Assembly: GCF_006442545.2 (NCBI RefSeq)
Contig: NZ_CP083952.1
Coordinates: 2,597,501 to 2,661,500 of the forward strand
Length of the DNA: 64,000 bases
From: Mesorhizobium sp. B2-1-8
GTDB lineage: Bacteria > Pseudomonadota > Alphaproteobacteria > Rhizobiales > Rhizobiaceae
Reading direction: 5' to 3'
In this document: piece after piece, positions 27,991-36,628 of the stretch
Position numbering within the stretch: position 1 is the first letter of the stretch
How the letters are laid out: every line of letters starts with the position of its first letter
The notes under the pieces: model-generated
The model's database searches: none
What the model was told of the DNA's origin: nothing
The model's input: only the letters and a program-made list of their open reading frames with translations
Made by a program: the position numbers and the translations under genes

Positions 27991-28923
27991 GTGTTCGACG
28001 ATCATCCCGTGCGCAAGAAAATCGGTGTCAGCGCGGCACTGGCGACGCCGTTCGACGATAGAGGCGCAATCGACTGGCCCCGTTTCGGCGCCCACGCCAA
28101 ATACCTTCTGGGGCAAGGCATGCGGGTGGTGACCGCCTTCGGCACGACCGGCGAAGGCATTTCCATTTCGACCTCGGCCCGCGCTCCGCTCTATGAGCGC
28201 ATGGCCGCCGCCGGGGTCGACGCGGGCGGTCTGGTCGAATGCGTTTACGGGCCGTCGTCGCAAGATGCGGGCGACCATGCCCGGCGATCACTCGATGCGG
28301 GTTGCGCCGGCATCCTTCTGACACCTCCCTTCTATTTCAAGCAGCCGACGGAGGAAGGTGTCTACCGCTGGTTCGCGGAAGTATTGGAACGTGTCGGACC
28401 GGCTTGCCGCGATGTCATCCTCTACAACATTCCAGGCTTGACCGGCGTGCGCATCGGCCCAAGCCTCGTCGCCCGACTACGGCTTGCGTTTCCGCAAGCC
28501 ATCGCCGGCGTCAAGGATTCCAGTGGCGACTGGCAGCAGACGACCGCTTTGCTGGCGGAACACCGGGATCTCGCCATCCTCGTCGGCCACGAAGGAGATC
28601 TGGCGCGCGCGGTGCGGGCCGGGGCCAGCGGTTCGATCAGCGGCGTGGCGAATTTCGCTCCCGACCTGATCGCGACGCTGGTGCGCGGGGAGGACGTCCC
28701 GCTGATCGATGACATTCTCGAAAGATTGCTCAAATTGCCGGTCGTGCCGGCGGTCAAGGCCGTTCTGGCCGTAACGACGGGCGACCCTGTCTGGTCACGC
28801 GTGCGCGCGCCCCTCGACCCGATCCATGACGTGGGCGGTTTGAGGGCTTGCGAAGAAATAGCCGTGCTGGTTCGAGATCGGTTACGGCCGGCGGAAGGCA
28901 GAGCGTCGCCAAGCGCTGGCTAA
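27991..28923 (+). CDS. Dihydrodipicolinate synthase/N-acetylneuraminate lyase family protein (DapA-like)
   Basis: A 310-residue class I aldolase-fold enzyme. GTTGEGISIS matches the GTTGE motif, the catalytic tyrosine lies in DVILYNIPGLTG and the Schiff-base lysine in AIAGVKDSSGDW. Family members condense or cleave pyruvate-containing compounds or dehydrate sugar acids. The GTG at 27991 with AAGGA upstream is the start. As the last gene of a TRAP-AroE-like operon it is more likely catabolic than for lysine synthesis. A 48-bp inverted repeat begins at its stop codon. Confidence 0.9.
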   Translation: MFDDHPVRKKIGVSAALATPFDDRGAIDWPRFGAHAKYLLGQGMRVVTAFGTTGEGISISTSARAPLYERMAAAGVDAGGLVECVYGPSSQDAGDHARRSLDAGCAGILLTPPFYFKQPTEEGVYRWFAEVLERVGPACRDVILYNIPGLTGVRIGPSLVARLRLAFPQAIAGVKDSSGDWQQTTALLAEHRDLAILVGHEGDLARAVRAGASGSISGVANFAPDLIATLVRGEDVPLIDDILERLLKLPVVPAVKAVLAVTTGDPVWSRVRAPLDPIHDVGGLRACEEIAVLVRDRLRPAEGRASPSAG

Positions 28924-28970
28924 TGCATGTCGCCCGGAAGTGTCCTCGGTTCCGGGATAACGACATGCAT
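28923..28970. repeat. Rhizobial-type interspersed hairpin repeat
   Basis: ATGCATGTCG (28923-28932) is repeated in reverse complement as CGACATGCAT (28961-28970). An inner pair CCCGGAA/TTCCGGG encloses a 10-base loop. No T-run follows on either strand, so a simple intrinsic terminator is unlikely. The ends ATGCATGTCG...CGACATGCAT recall a widespread intergenic repeat in Mesorhizobium and Rhizobium genomes; this is memory, not a search. Confidence 0.7.
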
Positions 28971-29138
28971 AAAATCAGAAGCTTTCAGCAGGTCGGGCGA
29001 ATCCCATTCGCCGCGACATGCTGTAGATCGGTCGAGAGGATCGCATATCCAATCCCCGGGCGACTAAACCGCCACTGGAGGGCGGGTCCGACCGTTTGCC
29101 ACCTCCGCCTGCGAAATGGCTCGCTGCAATTCCGATCG
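28971..29138. other. Short intergenic region between convergent genes
   Basis: Lies between the DapA-like gene and the end of the chloride-channel gene on the opposite strand. Apart from the repeat at its left end I see no gene or clear terminator here. Confidence 0.45.
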
Positions 29139-31010
29139 TCATCTGGGATAGATCTTCAGGCCGTCGGCTACGGAGTTGGCGACATGCTCCCTGGTGATGA
29201 CGCCGACAACGTCATCTTCTCGAGGGATTCCGTGTCCCTGCACGACGACGGCCATGAATGCGTTCTTCCGCCAAATCCGTTCGATCACGTCGGAGACGAT
29301 CATGTTCTCGCCGACAATCGTGTAGTCACGGCTGGCGATGTCCGCGAGCGTGACACCGGTATGCGCGCCTTCGAGCCCGCGCCGCAGCCCGGTGTTGACG
29401 CGGAGCACACCGAAGATCTGGCCATTTTTGATGACCACCACATGACGAAGTCTGCCCTCCGCTTCATGCTCACGCAGAAAACCATCGAAGCTGTGCTCCG
29501 CCTGCAGCACCAGGATGTCCGCATCCATCACTTCGCGGGCATGGCGGACCAGGAACATGTTGGCGTGCATCGCCTTGGGAATGGCACGCCCGCGGCGGAC
29601 CAGCTTCAACGTGTAGATGTTTTCACGCGAAAGCAGTCGTCGGACGCCGACACTGGTGGCAACGGCCAGGATCATCGGCATGACGATGTCATACTCGCGG
29701 GTCATCTCGAAGGTCATGGTGATGGCGGTCATCACAGCCCCCGTACCGCCGCCAACCATCGCCCCCATGCCGACCATGGCAAAGGCCGGAATGCTGAGGG
29801 GGATCGGAATGCCTGTCGCCTGCAGCAGCGCGGCGAAGCCGCCGCCCAAAGTGGCGCCCATGAACAGCGAAGGCGAGAAGATGCCGCCGGAAGACCCCGA
29901 GCCGAGACTGATCGATGTGGCTGCCGCCTTGCAAGCCAACAAAAGACCGAGCAGCCATACAGCCGAGGTGTGACCGACCAGGATGCTCTCGATCGTCGCA
30001 TAGCCCACGCCATCGACGTAATACTGTCCGAGCGTGACGAAGAGAACATACATCAGGAGCCCTAGCAGCAGCATTCCGAGTATGTGGCGCGTGTATCGCC
30101 CGGGGATTTTGTCGAACCAGTCCTCGGCCAAATGCAGGCTGCGGATGAAGCCGGCGGCCGCCACTCCGGTCACACCGCCGAGGGCGGCATAGAGCACAAG
30201 CAGCACGACTGCATTGCCATCCGTGGTCAGGGCCTGCAATGGCGGCACGGCAAATGCAGGCTGCGGGCCAATGAACCAGCGTCCCACGAAGGTCGCGGCG
30301 CCAGTTGCTATGGCGACCGGAAGGAAAGTGCTCACACTCACTTCGGGCATCATCAACTCGATGGCGAACATCACGCCTCCGATCGGCGTATTGAACGTAG
30401 CCGCTATACCCGCACCGGCACCCGCGGCGACCATCGCGATACGCTGGCCGACCGGCATGCGGATGATCTGCCCCAATGTCGATCCGAGCGCTGATCCGAT
30501 CTGGATTATCGGACCCTCGCGGCCAACCGACGAGCCACTGCCAATGGCAATGGCCGAAGCCAGCGACTTGACCAACGCCACGATCGGCCGAATTTTCCCT
30601 TCCCGATAGTAAATGGCGTCCATGACCTCGGGCACGCCGTGGCCTTTTGCCTCGGGCGCGAAATTGCTGACGAGGAACGTGACCAGGACGGCACCGATCA
30701 CCGGTGCCAGAATGATGAACCCGCCCCACCGGCTGGGCGCCGTGAACACGTTCGCGTCATATCCGACCGCGAAAGTGCCGTTGAAGAAGAGATTGTGGAG
30801 CAGCCCTATCAATTCGCGGAAGAGGACCGCGCCGAAACCGGTTACAATGCCAAGACCGAGCGCGAGGACGGTGAGAACCAGCAGGCTAAGCCGGTGGCTT
30901 TCTTCGTCTTCCATCGCTGCGCGATGCGAGGCATCTTGCGCGGAAGGTTTGCCGTCGTCTGATTCACCAGGTTTCGAGTTGCTGGACGTTGCCGTGTCGC
31001 CGCGTGCCAT
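29139..31010 (-). CDS. ClC-family chloride channel/transporter with C-terminal CBS domains
   Basis: A 623-residue membrane protein. The ClC selectivity motifs are present: GHGVPE (GSGIPE-type) near residue 125, GREGP with the gating glutamate inside GSGSSVGREGPIIQIG near 164, and GGIFSPSLF (GxFxP). About ten helices end near residue 440. A cytoplasmic region from ~460 to the end has two CBS-type segments (REVMDADILVLQ and ...DVIERIWRKNAFMAVVV) that usually bind adenine nucleotides. It moves chloride, probably in exchange for protons. It is divergent from marR, and the palindrome at 31099-31120 lies in their shared promoter region. Confidence 0.94.
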   Translation of the reverse strand: MARGDTATSSNSKPGESDDGKPSAQDASHRAAMEDEESHRLSLLVLTVLALGLGIVTGFGAVLFRELIGLLHNLFFNGTFAVGYDANVFTAPSRWGGFIILAPVIGAVLVTFLVSNFAPEAKGHGVPEVMDAIYYREGKIRPIVALVKSLASAIAIGSGSSVGREGPIIQIGSALGSTLGQIIRMPVGQRIAMVAAGAGAGIAATFNTPIGGVMFAIELMMPEVSVSTFLPVAIATGAATFVGRWFIGPQPAFAVPPLQALTTDGNAVVLLVLYAALGGVTGVAAAGFIRSLHLAEDWFDKIPGRYTRHILGMLLLGLLMYVLFVTLGQYYVDGVGYATIESILVGHTSAVWLLGLLLACKAAATSISLGSGSSGGIFSPSLFMGATLGGGFAALLQATGIPIPLSIPAFAMVGMGAMVGGGTGAVMTAITMTFEMTREYDIVMPMILAVATSVGVRRLLSRENIYTLKLVRRGRAIPKAMHANMFLVRHAREVMDADILVLQAEHSFDGFLREHEAEGRLRHVVVIKNGQIFGVLRVNTGLRRGLEGAHTGVTLADIASRDYTIVGENMIVSDVIERIWRKNAFMAVVVQGHGIPREDDVVGVITREHVANSVADGLKIYPR

Positions 31011-31098
31011 AAAAGATGCGCCCCGGAAAAGATGGACTGGAGGATGAAGGCCTGGGCCTTGCCAACCGAACCCGCTGGGTGATCGAGCTCAGCTTGAT

Positions 31099-31120
31099 AT
31101 ATATGTCATGCCATGACATA
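31099..31120 (+). promoter_or_regulatory. Operator-like palindrome TATGTCA-N5-TGACATA (copy 2), upstream of marR
   Basis: ATA then TATGTCA-like arm (31102-31108), TGCCA, TGACATA (31114-31120). With the central base ignored it is a perfect 19-bp palindrome. It ends 20 bp before the marR GTG start and lies about 90 bp from the divergent clc start. It closely matches the site at 10082-10103 and is the obvious candidate for MarR autoregulation. Confidence 0.75.
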
Positions 31121-31140
31121 CATTGGGAGCATTGAAAAGA

Positions 31141-31692
31141 GTGACGGCGACTGATCCTCCTGCTTTTTCGGAGCCATCCCGTGGCAAGGGCACCAAGCGT
31201 GGGCGCGCCAAGTTGGAAAAAACACCCCCTGGCGCCAGCAGCGTGGATCCGTCCGATGAACGTTCCCGAGGCCTGGATGAGAATGCCTACCAAGGATTGG
31301 CTGGATTTCGTCATGCGCTTCGCCGGTTTTTGGCGTTCAGTGAAGTTGCCGCCTCGGCGGCTGGAGTCACGTCGCAGCAATACCAGGCGATGCTGGCTAT
31401 CCGGGTACATCCTGATCAAGCCATTATGATCAAGGAACTCGCACGGCAGATGTTGCTTCAACCGAATGGCGCGGTGCAATTGGTGGACAGGCTTGTCGGA
31501 GCTGGCCTCGCCGAACGCCGGCAATCCTCAACGGATCGCCGCAGCGTGCTTGTCGTCATGACGGACAAAGGGGCGGCGCTGCTTGAACGCCTGGCCGCCG
31601 ATCACCTCCAGGAGATGTCCAAACACGAGCCGCTGCTCGCCGAGTCCCTCAGGCGACTGAGAAGCATGGAACGATCGGGTGACACCTCATAG
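31141..31692 (+). CDS. MarR-family transcriptional regulator
   Basis: A winged-helix regulator of 183 residues with a long disordered basic N-terminus (~45 residues) and a MarR core: FRHALRRFLAFSEVAASAAGVTSQQYQAML, the recognition helix region IKELARQMLLQPNGAVQLVDRL and the wing LAERRQSSTDRRSVLVVMTDKG. GTG at 31141 has GGGAG ten bases upstream; a TTG at 31123 is possible. A 19-bp palindrome lies immediately upstream. The stop overlaps the DUF4336 gene by 14 bases, so the two are probably coexpressed. The ligand is unknown. Confidence 0.9.
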   Translation: MTATDPPAFSEPSRGKGTKRGRAKLEKTPPGASSVDPSDERSRGLDENAYQGLAGFRHALRRFLAFSEVAASAAGVTSQQYQAMLAIRVHPDQAIMIKELARQMLLQPNGAVQLVDRLVGAGLAERRQSSTDRRSVLVVMTDKGAALLERLAADHLQEMSKHEPLLAESLRRLRSMERSGDTS

Positions 31693-32440
31693 CCATTCTC
31701 GCGAACACAACTGGCTGGAACCATACGCGCCGATCGATGTCCTCAAACCGGCGGCCGCCGATGTCTGGATTGTCGACGGACCAGAAATCGAGTTTGGTCT
31801 CGGCTGGCTGAAAGTGCCGTTCACCACCCGCATGACGGTTGTTCGGCTTCGTGGCGGCGACCTGGTTCTTCATTCGCCCGTGCGTCACACAGCGGCCCTC
31901 CAGACGGCGGTGGAGGCGCTGGGGCCAATCCGCTATCTCATCGCACCGAATTCGCTTCACTATTGGTGGCTGCCGGACTGGAAAGCTCGTTTGCCGGGCG
32001 CAACGGTCCTGGCGGTGCCCGGCCTGCAAAAGGGGGCCAAGCGCCGCGTCGTCGTCGACATGGAGTTGACGGGCCATGATACGCCTTGGCCGGAAGAAAT
32101 CGACATGCTGATTGTCAGTGGCGACGTGCTCACGGAGGCTGTATTTTTTCATCGCGCTTCACGAACCCTGATTCTCACCGACTTGATCGAGAATTTCGAG
32201 CCAAAACGCATCCATGGCTGGTTCTATCGCGCCCTCATGAAAATCGGCGGCGTTATCGACCCGGACGGCAAAGCCCCATTCGACATGCGATTGAGTTTCT
32301 TCCGACACCAGAAGTCATTGCGGTCGGCTGTTCGCCGCATGATCAACTGGCAGCCCGAGCGCGTGATCATCTCACACGGGCGTTGGTATGAGGCGGATGG
32401 CGTCAAGGAACTCAAGCGCGCCTTCCGCTGGGTGCTGTGA
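31679..32440 (+). CDS. DUF4336 domain protein (metallo-beta-lactamase-like fold)
   Basis: A 253-residue protein whose start (LEPYAPIDVLKPAAADVWIVDGPEIEFG) and following TTRMTVVRLRGGDLVLHSPV are characteristic of DUF4336 proteins, which are distantly related to metallo-beta-lactamase folds. The histidine-rich segments (NSLHYWW; PERVIISHGRW) could bind metal, but the full HxHxDH motif is absent. No function is established. GTG at 31679 is used as start and lies inside the end of marR, so translation is probably coupled. Confidence 0.82.
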   Translation: MTPHSHSREHNWLEPYAPIDVLKPAAADVWIVDGPEIEFGLGWLKVPFTTRMTVVRLRGGDLVLHSPVRHTAALQTAVEALGPIRYLIAPNSLHYWWLPDWKARLPGATVLAVPGLQKGAKRRVVVDMELTGHDTPWPEEIDMLIVSGDVLTEAVFFHRASRTLILTDLIENFEPKRIHGWFYRALMKIGGVIDPDGKAPFDMRLSFFRHQKSLRSAVRRMINWQPERVIISHGRWYEADGVKELKRAFRWVL

Positions 32441-32742
32441 CGCCGGTGCCTAAAGGAAGTGCGGAACGTGTCCGTATCTACTGATTTTGCGCCACGACAG
32501 GACTGATTGCTGGCTGCATTCAGACCGACGACATCGACCTCGCGGCGCCGCCGCCGTGCTTTCAATACAACGCGATCGAGTGCGCCCACCGCGGATATAT
32601 CCCCGGCACTGACATCAATAACAATACAGGATCCGCCACATCAAGGAGCCTGGGACGCTGGACGATGTTGCCGACCACGCAATCCGATGGTTCCTGCGCC
32701 ACCTTGCTCCGCGAGGCTGATTTCGCGTCGCTCTCGGCATGA
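32441..32742. other. Intergenic region with no supported gene
   Basis: About 300 bp between the DUF4336 gene and the convergent decayed hsp20. Short open frames exist but none has a ribosome site or recognisable sequence. Confidence 0.45.
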
Positions 32743-33244
32743 TCAGCTCTTGATCTCGATGCGCTTGACCTGCGATTGCGCCTTCTCCGTCTTGGGCAAG
32801 GCCACGGTCAGCACGCCATTCTTGAAGCGGGCTTCGACCTCGTCTCCGCGGACTTCATAGCCGAGCGGGATGCGGCGCTCGAAGCGGCCGTAGTAGCGCT
32901 CCGAGAACTGCCTGTCCTTGTCCTCGGTTTCGGATTGCTTTTCGCCCTTGAGCGTCAGCACACCGTCTTCGAGCAGTACCTCGATATCCTTCTCCTCCAG
33001 CCCGGGCACCTCGGCGGTGACCTTTATCTGTTTCTCGCTGTCGGAGATCTCGACGCTCGGCCAATTTTCGCCGAACGCGGCCCTCCCGACGACGGCATGC
33101 CTGTGCCGAAGCGGAAGACATCGTCGAACAGCCTGTTTACTTCTCGATGCAGCGACAGGAACGGGTCGCGCTCACCGTCGCGGAAAAGGCTGGGGCCTGG
33201 TCGCCATTGCCGCGACCCCAAGGTATCAGATCACGGACACTGAT
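32743..33244 (-). pseudogene. Decayed small heat-shock protein gene (Hsp20) with lost start codon and two frameshifts
   Basis: The alpha-crystallin domain is intact from about 33060 to 32743 (PGLEEKDIEVLLEDGVLTL, RFERRIPLGYEV, FKNGVLTVALPKT). The N-terminal part lies in two other frames: SVRDLIPWGRGNGDQAP directly after the ribosome site, then SLFRDGERDPFLSLHREV and RLFDDVFRFGTG. The expected ATG before AGT-GTC-CGT is ATC (33242-33244) although AAGGAG is still upstream. Shifts lie near 33185-33200 and 33060-33090. A truncated product from the GTG at 33009 is conceivable. It sits just downstream of an intact hsp20. Confidence 0.85.
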
Positions 33245-33320
33245 GATTTTTTCTCCTTTCGGTCGTTCGGTGACAAAATCGTCCTGACGGCGCCGGGCAA
33301 TGCCCGGCACCGTGCGGGGA

Positions 33321-33809
33321 TCAGGCGGCCTTCTTCTCGCCCTCGATCTGTTTCGTCGCGCCCTTGGGCAGCGTCGTGTCGGCTGCGATCTCGATCTTGC
33401 GCGGCTTCATCTCTTCGGGAATCTCGCGCTTGAGATCGATCGTCAGCAGGCCATTGACCAGGGCAGCGCCGACGACCTTGACGTGGTCGGCCAGTTCGAA
33501 GCGGCGCTGGAATGCACGCCCGGCGATGCCGCGATGCAGGTACCGACTCTTGTCATCGCCCTCGTCATCGCCAGTCTTCTGGCCAGACACCACGAGCATG
33601 TTCTGCTCCTGGGTGAGGGTCAGTTCGTCCTGCGAGAAGCCAGCCACCGCCATGGTGATGCGGTAGTCGTCCTCGCTTGTCTTGGCGATGTCATAGAGAG
33701 GCCAGTTGTCGATCGTTTCGATGCGGCTGGCGGCATCCAGAGCGTTCAGCATCCGGTCGAAGCCGATGCTCGATCGGAAAAGGGGAGAAAAGTCGAAAGC
33801 GGTTCTCAT
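33321..33809 (-). CDS. Small heat-shock protein (Hsp20 / IbpA-like)
   Basis: A 162-residue ATP-independent holdase chaperone. The N-terminus (RTAFDFSPLFRSSIGFDRMLNALD) and alpha-crystallin domain (YDIAKTSEDDYRITMAVAGF to LVNGLLTIDLKREIPEEMKPRKIEI) are complete and typical of class A rhizobial Hsp20. It binds unfolding proteins in the cytoplasm during heat stress. Translation is probably controlled by the ROSE-type thermometer in its leader. A second, decayed hsp20 follows on the same strand 76 bp downstream. Confidence 0.95.
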   Translation of the reverse strand: MRTAFDFSPLFRSSIGFDRMLNALDAASRIETIDNWPLYDIAKTSEDDYRITMAVAGFSQDELTLTQEQNMLVVSGQKTGDDEGDDKSRYLHRGIAGRAFQRRFELADHVKVVGAALVNGLLTIDLKREIPEEMKPRKIEIAADTTLPKGATKQIEGEKKAA

Positions 33810-33910
33810 AGCTATATCCTCCTTTGAGCAACATAGACACGAGAGGCGCCAAGGAAGCGGCGCCCCTTGACTTGCCGACCCGTTGGGCGTCGGCGAAACT
33901 GATCTGGTAA
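33810..33910 (-). ncRNA. ROSE-type RNA thermometer in hsp20 5' leader
   Basis: The leader read on the minus strand has three successive hairpins: GCCGAC...GTCGGC, GGCGCC...GGCGCC, and a weak one just before the start where CTATGTTGCTC faces AGGAGGATATAG. The latter, TTGCT followed by GGAGGAT just before ATG, is the hallmark of ROSE elements in rhizobial small heat-shock genes, which mask the ribosome site at normal temperature and open on heating. The 5' limit is approximate. Confidence 0.85.
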
Positions 33911-34012
33911 TTCACCTTTTTTCCGTCAAGAGTTGTTCATTAAAAGTTGTTCCCCCGGAACGGCAGATGGTTCGCGGCCGTTGATCTTGGATCACCCCGG
34001 AGGAAATCGTAC

Positions 34013-34234
34013 ATGCGCACGACTTTGACAAAGGACGACGTGACTTCAGTGCTCGGTCCGATCGAGGAGGCTACCGTGGCGGAGATAATCGCTACCGGCG
34101 CCTCCGCCGATGAGCTTCGCGAAGCCTGGGCGTGGCTTAACGGGGATGAGGCGTTGATGAGCGAAGGACGGCCGCTGCCCGGGACCCGCGTGGCCGCCTT
34201 GATCGACCTGCTGGAGCCGGAAGACGAGGAATAA
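34013..34234 (+). CDS. Small acidic hypothetical protein
   Basis: A 73-residue acidic soluble protein of unknown function (MRTTLTKDDVTSVLGPIEE..., ending LLEPEDEE). CGGAGGAAA precedes the ATG at 34013, a strong ribosome site. The protein is predicted alpha-helical with no membrane segment. Proteins of this kind are common in rhizobia, but I cannot name the family. It is divergent from the heat-shock operon. Confidence 0.75.
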   Translation: MRTTLTKDDVTSVLGPIEEATVAEIIATGASADELREAWAWLNGDEALMSEGRPLPGTRVAALIDLLEPEDEE

Positions 34235-34416
34235 GGATCCGATGCGATGAGGCCATCAATGGCAAGGTCGGGATCGCCCGGTACAAAGTTGTAGCAAGAC
34301 GGAACAATGCGGGAGCATTGACGTTTCCGGCCTACGAAAAATTCCACCGGGAGATAAGGAAGTCCTTGCCGCGGCCGAAATCGGAGATTGGCACTGCGAT
34401 CGGATCCGCGCATTGA

Positions 34417-35607
34417 TCAGCGATCGATCTCGCCGAAGACGATGTCGAGGGATCCGATGATTGCGGCGACATCGGCGATCATGTGACCCCTGGATAGGAA
34501 ATCCATCGCCTGCAGGTGGGCAAAGGACGGCGCGCGTATCTTGCATCGGTAGGGAACATTGCTTCCGTTCGAAACCAGATAGACGCCAAATTCCCCTTTC
34601 GGCGCTTCGACGGCGGCGTAGACTTCTCCGGCCGGCACACGAAGGCCCTCGGTATAAAGTTTGAAATGGTGGATGGTCGCTTCCATCGATCGTTTCATCT
34701 TGGCGCGCGGTGGCGGTGTGATCTTCTGGTTCGGAATTGCCACAGGCCCTTGGCCTTCGGGCGCGCGCAGCTTTTCCAGGCATTGCTTCATGATCCGGAC
34801 CGATTGGCGCATTTCCTCCATGCGAACCAGGTAACGATCGTAACAGTCTCCATTCTTGCCGACGGGAATATCGAAATCCATCTCGGGATAGCATTCGTAT
34901 GGCTGTGCCTTGCGCAGGTCCCATGGCGCCCCGGACCCGCGTACCATCACGCCGGAGAAGCCCCAGGCCCAGGCGTCGTCGAGGCCAATCGCGCCAACAT
35001 CGACATTGCGCTGCTTGAAAATACGACTGTTGGTGAGCAGGCCGTCAAGATTGTCGCAGACCTTGAGGAACGGGTCGCAAAAATCCCAGATGTCGTCAAG
35101 CAGCGCGGCAGGCAGGTCCTGGTGCACGCCTCCAATCCTGAAATAATTCGCGTGCATGCGGGCGCCGGAGGCGCGCTCGTAGAAGACCATCAATTTCTCA
35201 CGCTCCGCGAAACCCCAGAGCGGCGGAGTCAGGGCGCCTATGTCCATGGCCTGGGTCGTGACGTTGAGGAGATGCGACAGAAGCCGGCCGATTTCGCAAA
35301 ACAGGACGCGGATAAGCTGCCCACGCCTTGGCACCGATATCTGGAGCAATTTCTCGGCGGCGAGACAGAAGGCATGCTCCTGATTCATCGGTGCGACGTA
35401 ATCCAAGCGGTCGAAATAGGGCAGGGACTGCAGATAGTTCTTGTATTCTATGAGCTTTTCCGTGCCGCGATGGAGCAGGCCGATATGGGGATCGGCACGG
35501 TCGACGATCTCGCCATCCAGTTCCAGCACCAACCGTAGAACCCCGTGGGCCGACGGATGCTGGGGTCCGAAATTGATGGTGAAGTTGCGAACAGCGGCTT
35601 CGGCCAT
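34417..35607 (-). CDS. nuoD: NADH-quinone oxidoreductase subunit D (NuoD-like), orphan copy
   Basis: A 396-residue homologue of the 49-kDa subunit of complex I, which helps form the quinone site. The start [26 protein letters not shown], the [16 protein letters not shown] stretch and the end ([21 protein letters not shown]) are typical and the length is normal. No nuoC or nuoE-like gene lies next to it; upstream and downstream genes are unrelated, so this is an isolated second copy of the type found in some rhizobia. Whether it assembles into complex I cannot be judged here. Confidence 0.94.
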   Translation of the reverse strand: MAEAAVRNFTINFGPQHPSAHGVLRLVLELDGEIVDRADPHIGLLHRGTEKLIEYKNYLQSLPYFDRLDYVAPMNQEHAFCLAAEKLLQISVPRRGQLIRVLFCEIGRLLSHLLNVTTQAMDIGALTPPLWGFAEREKLMVFYERASGARMHANYFRIGGVHQDLPAALLDDIWDFCDPFLKVCDNLDGLLTNSRIFKQRNVDVGAIGLDDAWAWGFSGVMVRGSGAPWDLRKAQPYECYPEMDFDIPVGKNGDCYDRYLVRMEEMRQSVRIMKQCLEKLRAPEGQGPVAIPNQKITPPPRAKMKRSMEATIHHFKLYTEGLRVPAGEVYAAVEAPKGEFGVYLVSNGSNVPYRCKIRAPSFAHLQAMDFLSRGHMIADVAAIIGSLDIVFGEIDR

Positions 35608-35672
35608 GGCGGCTCTCGGCGATATCTGCGTTTCATTGCTTCACGGCGCGGCCGTATCGTTCGGGGTGCCGA

Positions 35673-36080
35673 TCAAGTTGTCGTCTGGATGATCAGGGTC
35701 AGCGTGCCGTCACCATCGATGTTGGCGGCCACGACCTGTGAAGAGTTGAGCCCGTTCGCCCTCAGCGCCGTTGTTGCCTGAGGCGATGCATCGATGGAGT
35801 TCTGCAGCCGCAGCAGATCTTCCGCGCTGGTCTGGGTAATCACGGCTTCCGCCTGCGCTTTGATTTCCGCGGGTAGATCCTCGACTGCGACAACGGCAAC
35901 ATCGGTGAAATTCTGGTCAGCAGTTCCTTGCCCGGGCAGCGGTATCTGATCCGGCTGGGGCTCCAAGGGCGTCATCTGAGGAACGGGTGTCTGAGGAACC
36001 TGCGGGTTGACGGCTTGCCCGTAGAGGGGCTGCGTGACGACCACTCCGGAAAGCGCGGCAACTATCATCAACATCCGCAT
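35673..36080 (-). CDS. Exported hypothetical protein, proline-rich
   Basis: A 135-residue protein with a short signal peptide (MRMLMIVAALSGVVVTQPLYG) and a proline- and glutamine-rich stretch, followed by a small folded region (VAVVAVEDLPAEIKAQAEAVI to VVAANIDGDGTLTLIIQ). The ATG at 36080 has GCAGGGA upstream; the in-frame ATG at 36095 is also possible. No family is recognised. It lies 65 bp upstream of nuoD on the same strand but probably has its own function. Confidence 0.68.
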   Translation of the reverse strand: MRMLMIVAALSGVVVTQPLYGQAVNPQVPQTPVPQMTPLEPQPDQIPLPGQGTADQNFTDVAVVAVEDLPAEIKAQAEAVITQTSAEDLLRLQNSIDASPQATTALRANGLNSSQVVAANIDGDGTLTLIIQTTT

Positions 36081-36095
36081 CGTCGTTCCCTGCAT

Positions 36096-36628
36096 TTTTT
36101 CGAAACGTCGAACACAACCCTTGTGCCGAGTGATGGTTCCCTGCCACGACGGCCGCCGCGCGATTTCAATCGTTTCCGCCTGTTCAATCGTTCCGCTTGC
36201 CGCCCGAGCGGATCGCTGATGATGGTGATCTTGCTGGGTGTCCTGGTCAGCGGAACCGGTCGCGTGCGGCAGTGGATGGAGCCGGAAACGGATGCCGTGG
36301 TCACAAGCGTCAGAAACGCATCCCTCCGCCAGCATAATAGCCAACTCTGTGTCAGCTGGCAGCGCCGATCCGGGCATCCTCTTCTTCCTGGTGTTTGCCG
36401 TTGTCACCACAGCGGTGGCTCGCGCTCGGCGCAACGCCGCTGGTGCCACGCTAACTTGCCCAATAGATCATCGTCACGAAATCTTGGAAGCTGCTCCAGG
36501 CGGATCAATGTGAGTCCAGCAGGATGTACCCTGGCGACACGGGCCTCTCCAGCTGGCGACTGCTCAGGAACTTTTCGCCGCCTGACGATTTGGATATAAG
36601 ATCGAATCCGAACAGAAGGGTGTTTGCG
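36096..36628. other. Intergenic region with no supported gene
   Basis: About 530 bp between two divergent genes for exported proteins. Long open frames on both strands have arginine- and proline-biased translations typical of non-coding high-GC DNA, with no ribosome site or family motif. Confidence 0.5.

Noticed and set aside
27090..28923. Biosynthetic aroE and dapA labels
   Set aside because: Both enzymes are coupled to an importer operon, so the housekeeping gene symbols would be misleading.
28923..28970. Rho-independent terminator after the DapA-like gene
   Set aside because: The hairpin is strong but no T-run follows on either strand, and its ends match an interspersed repeat instead.
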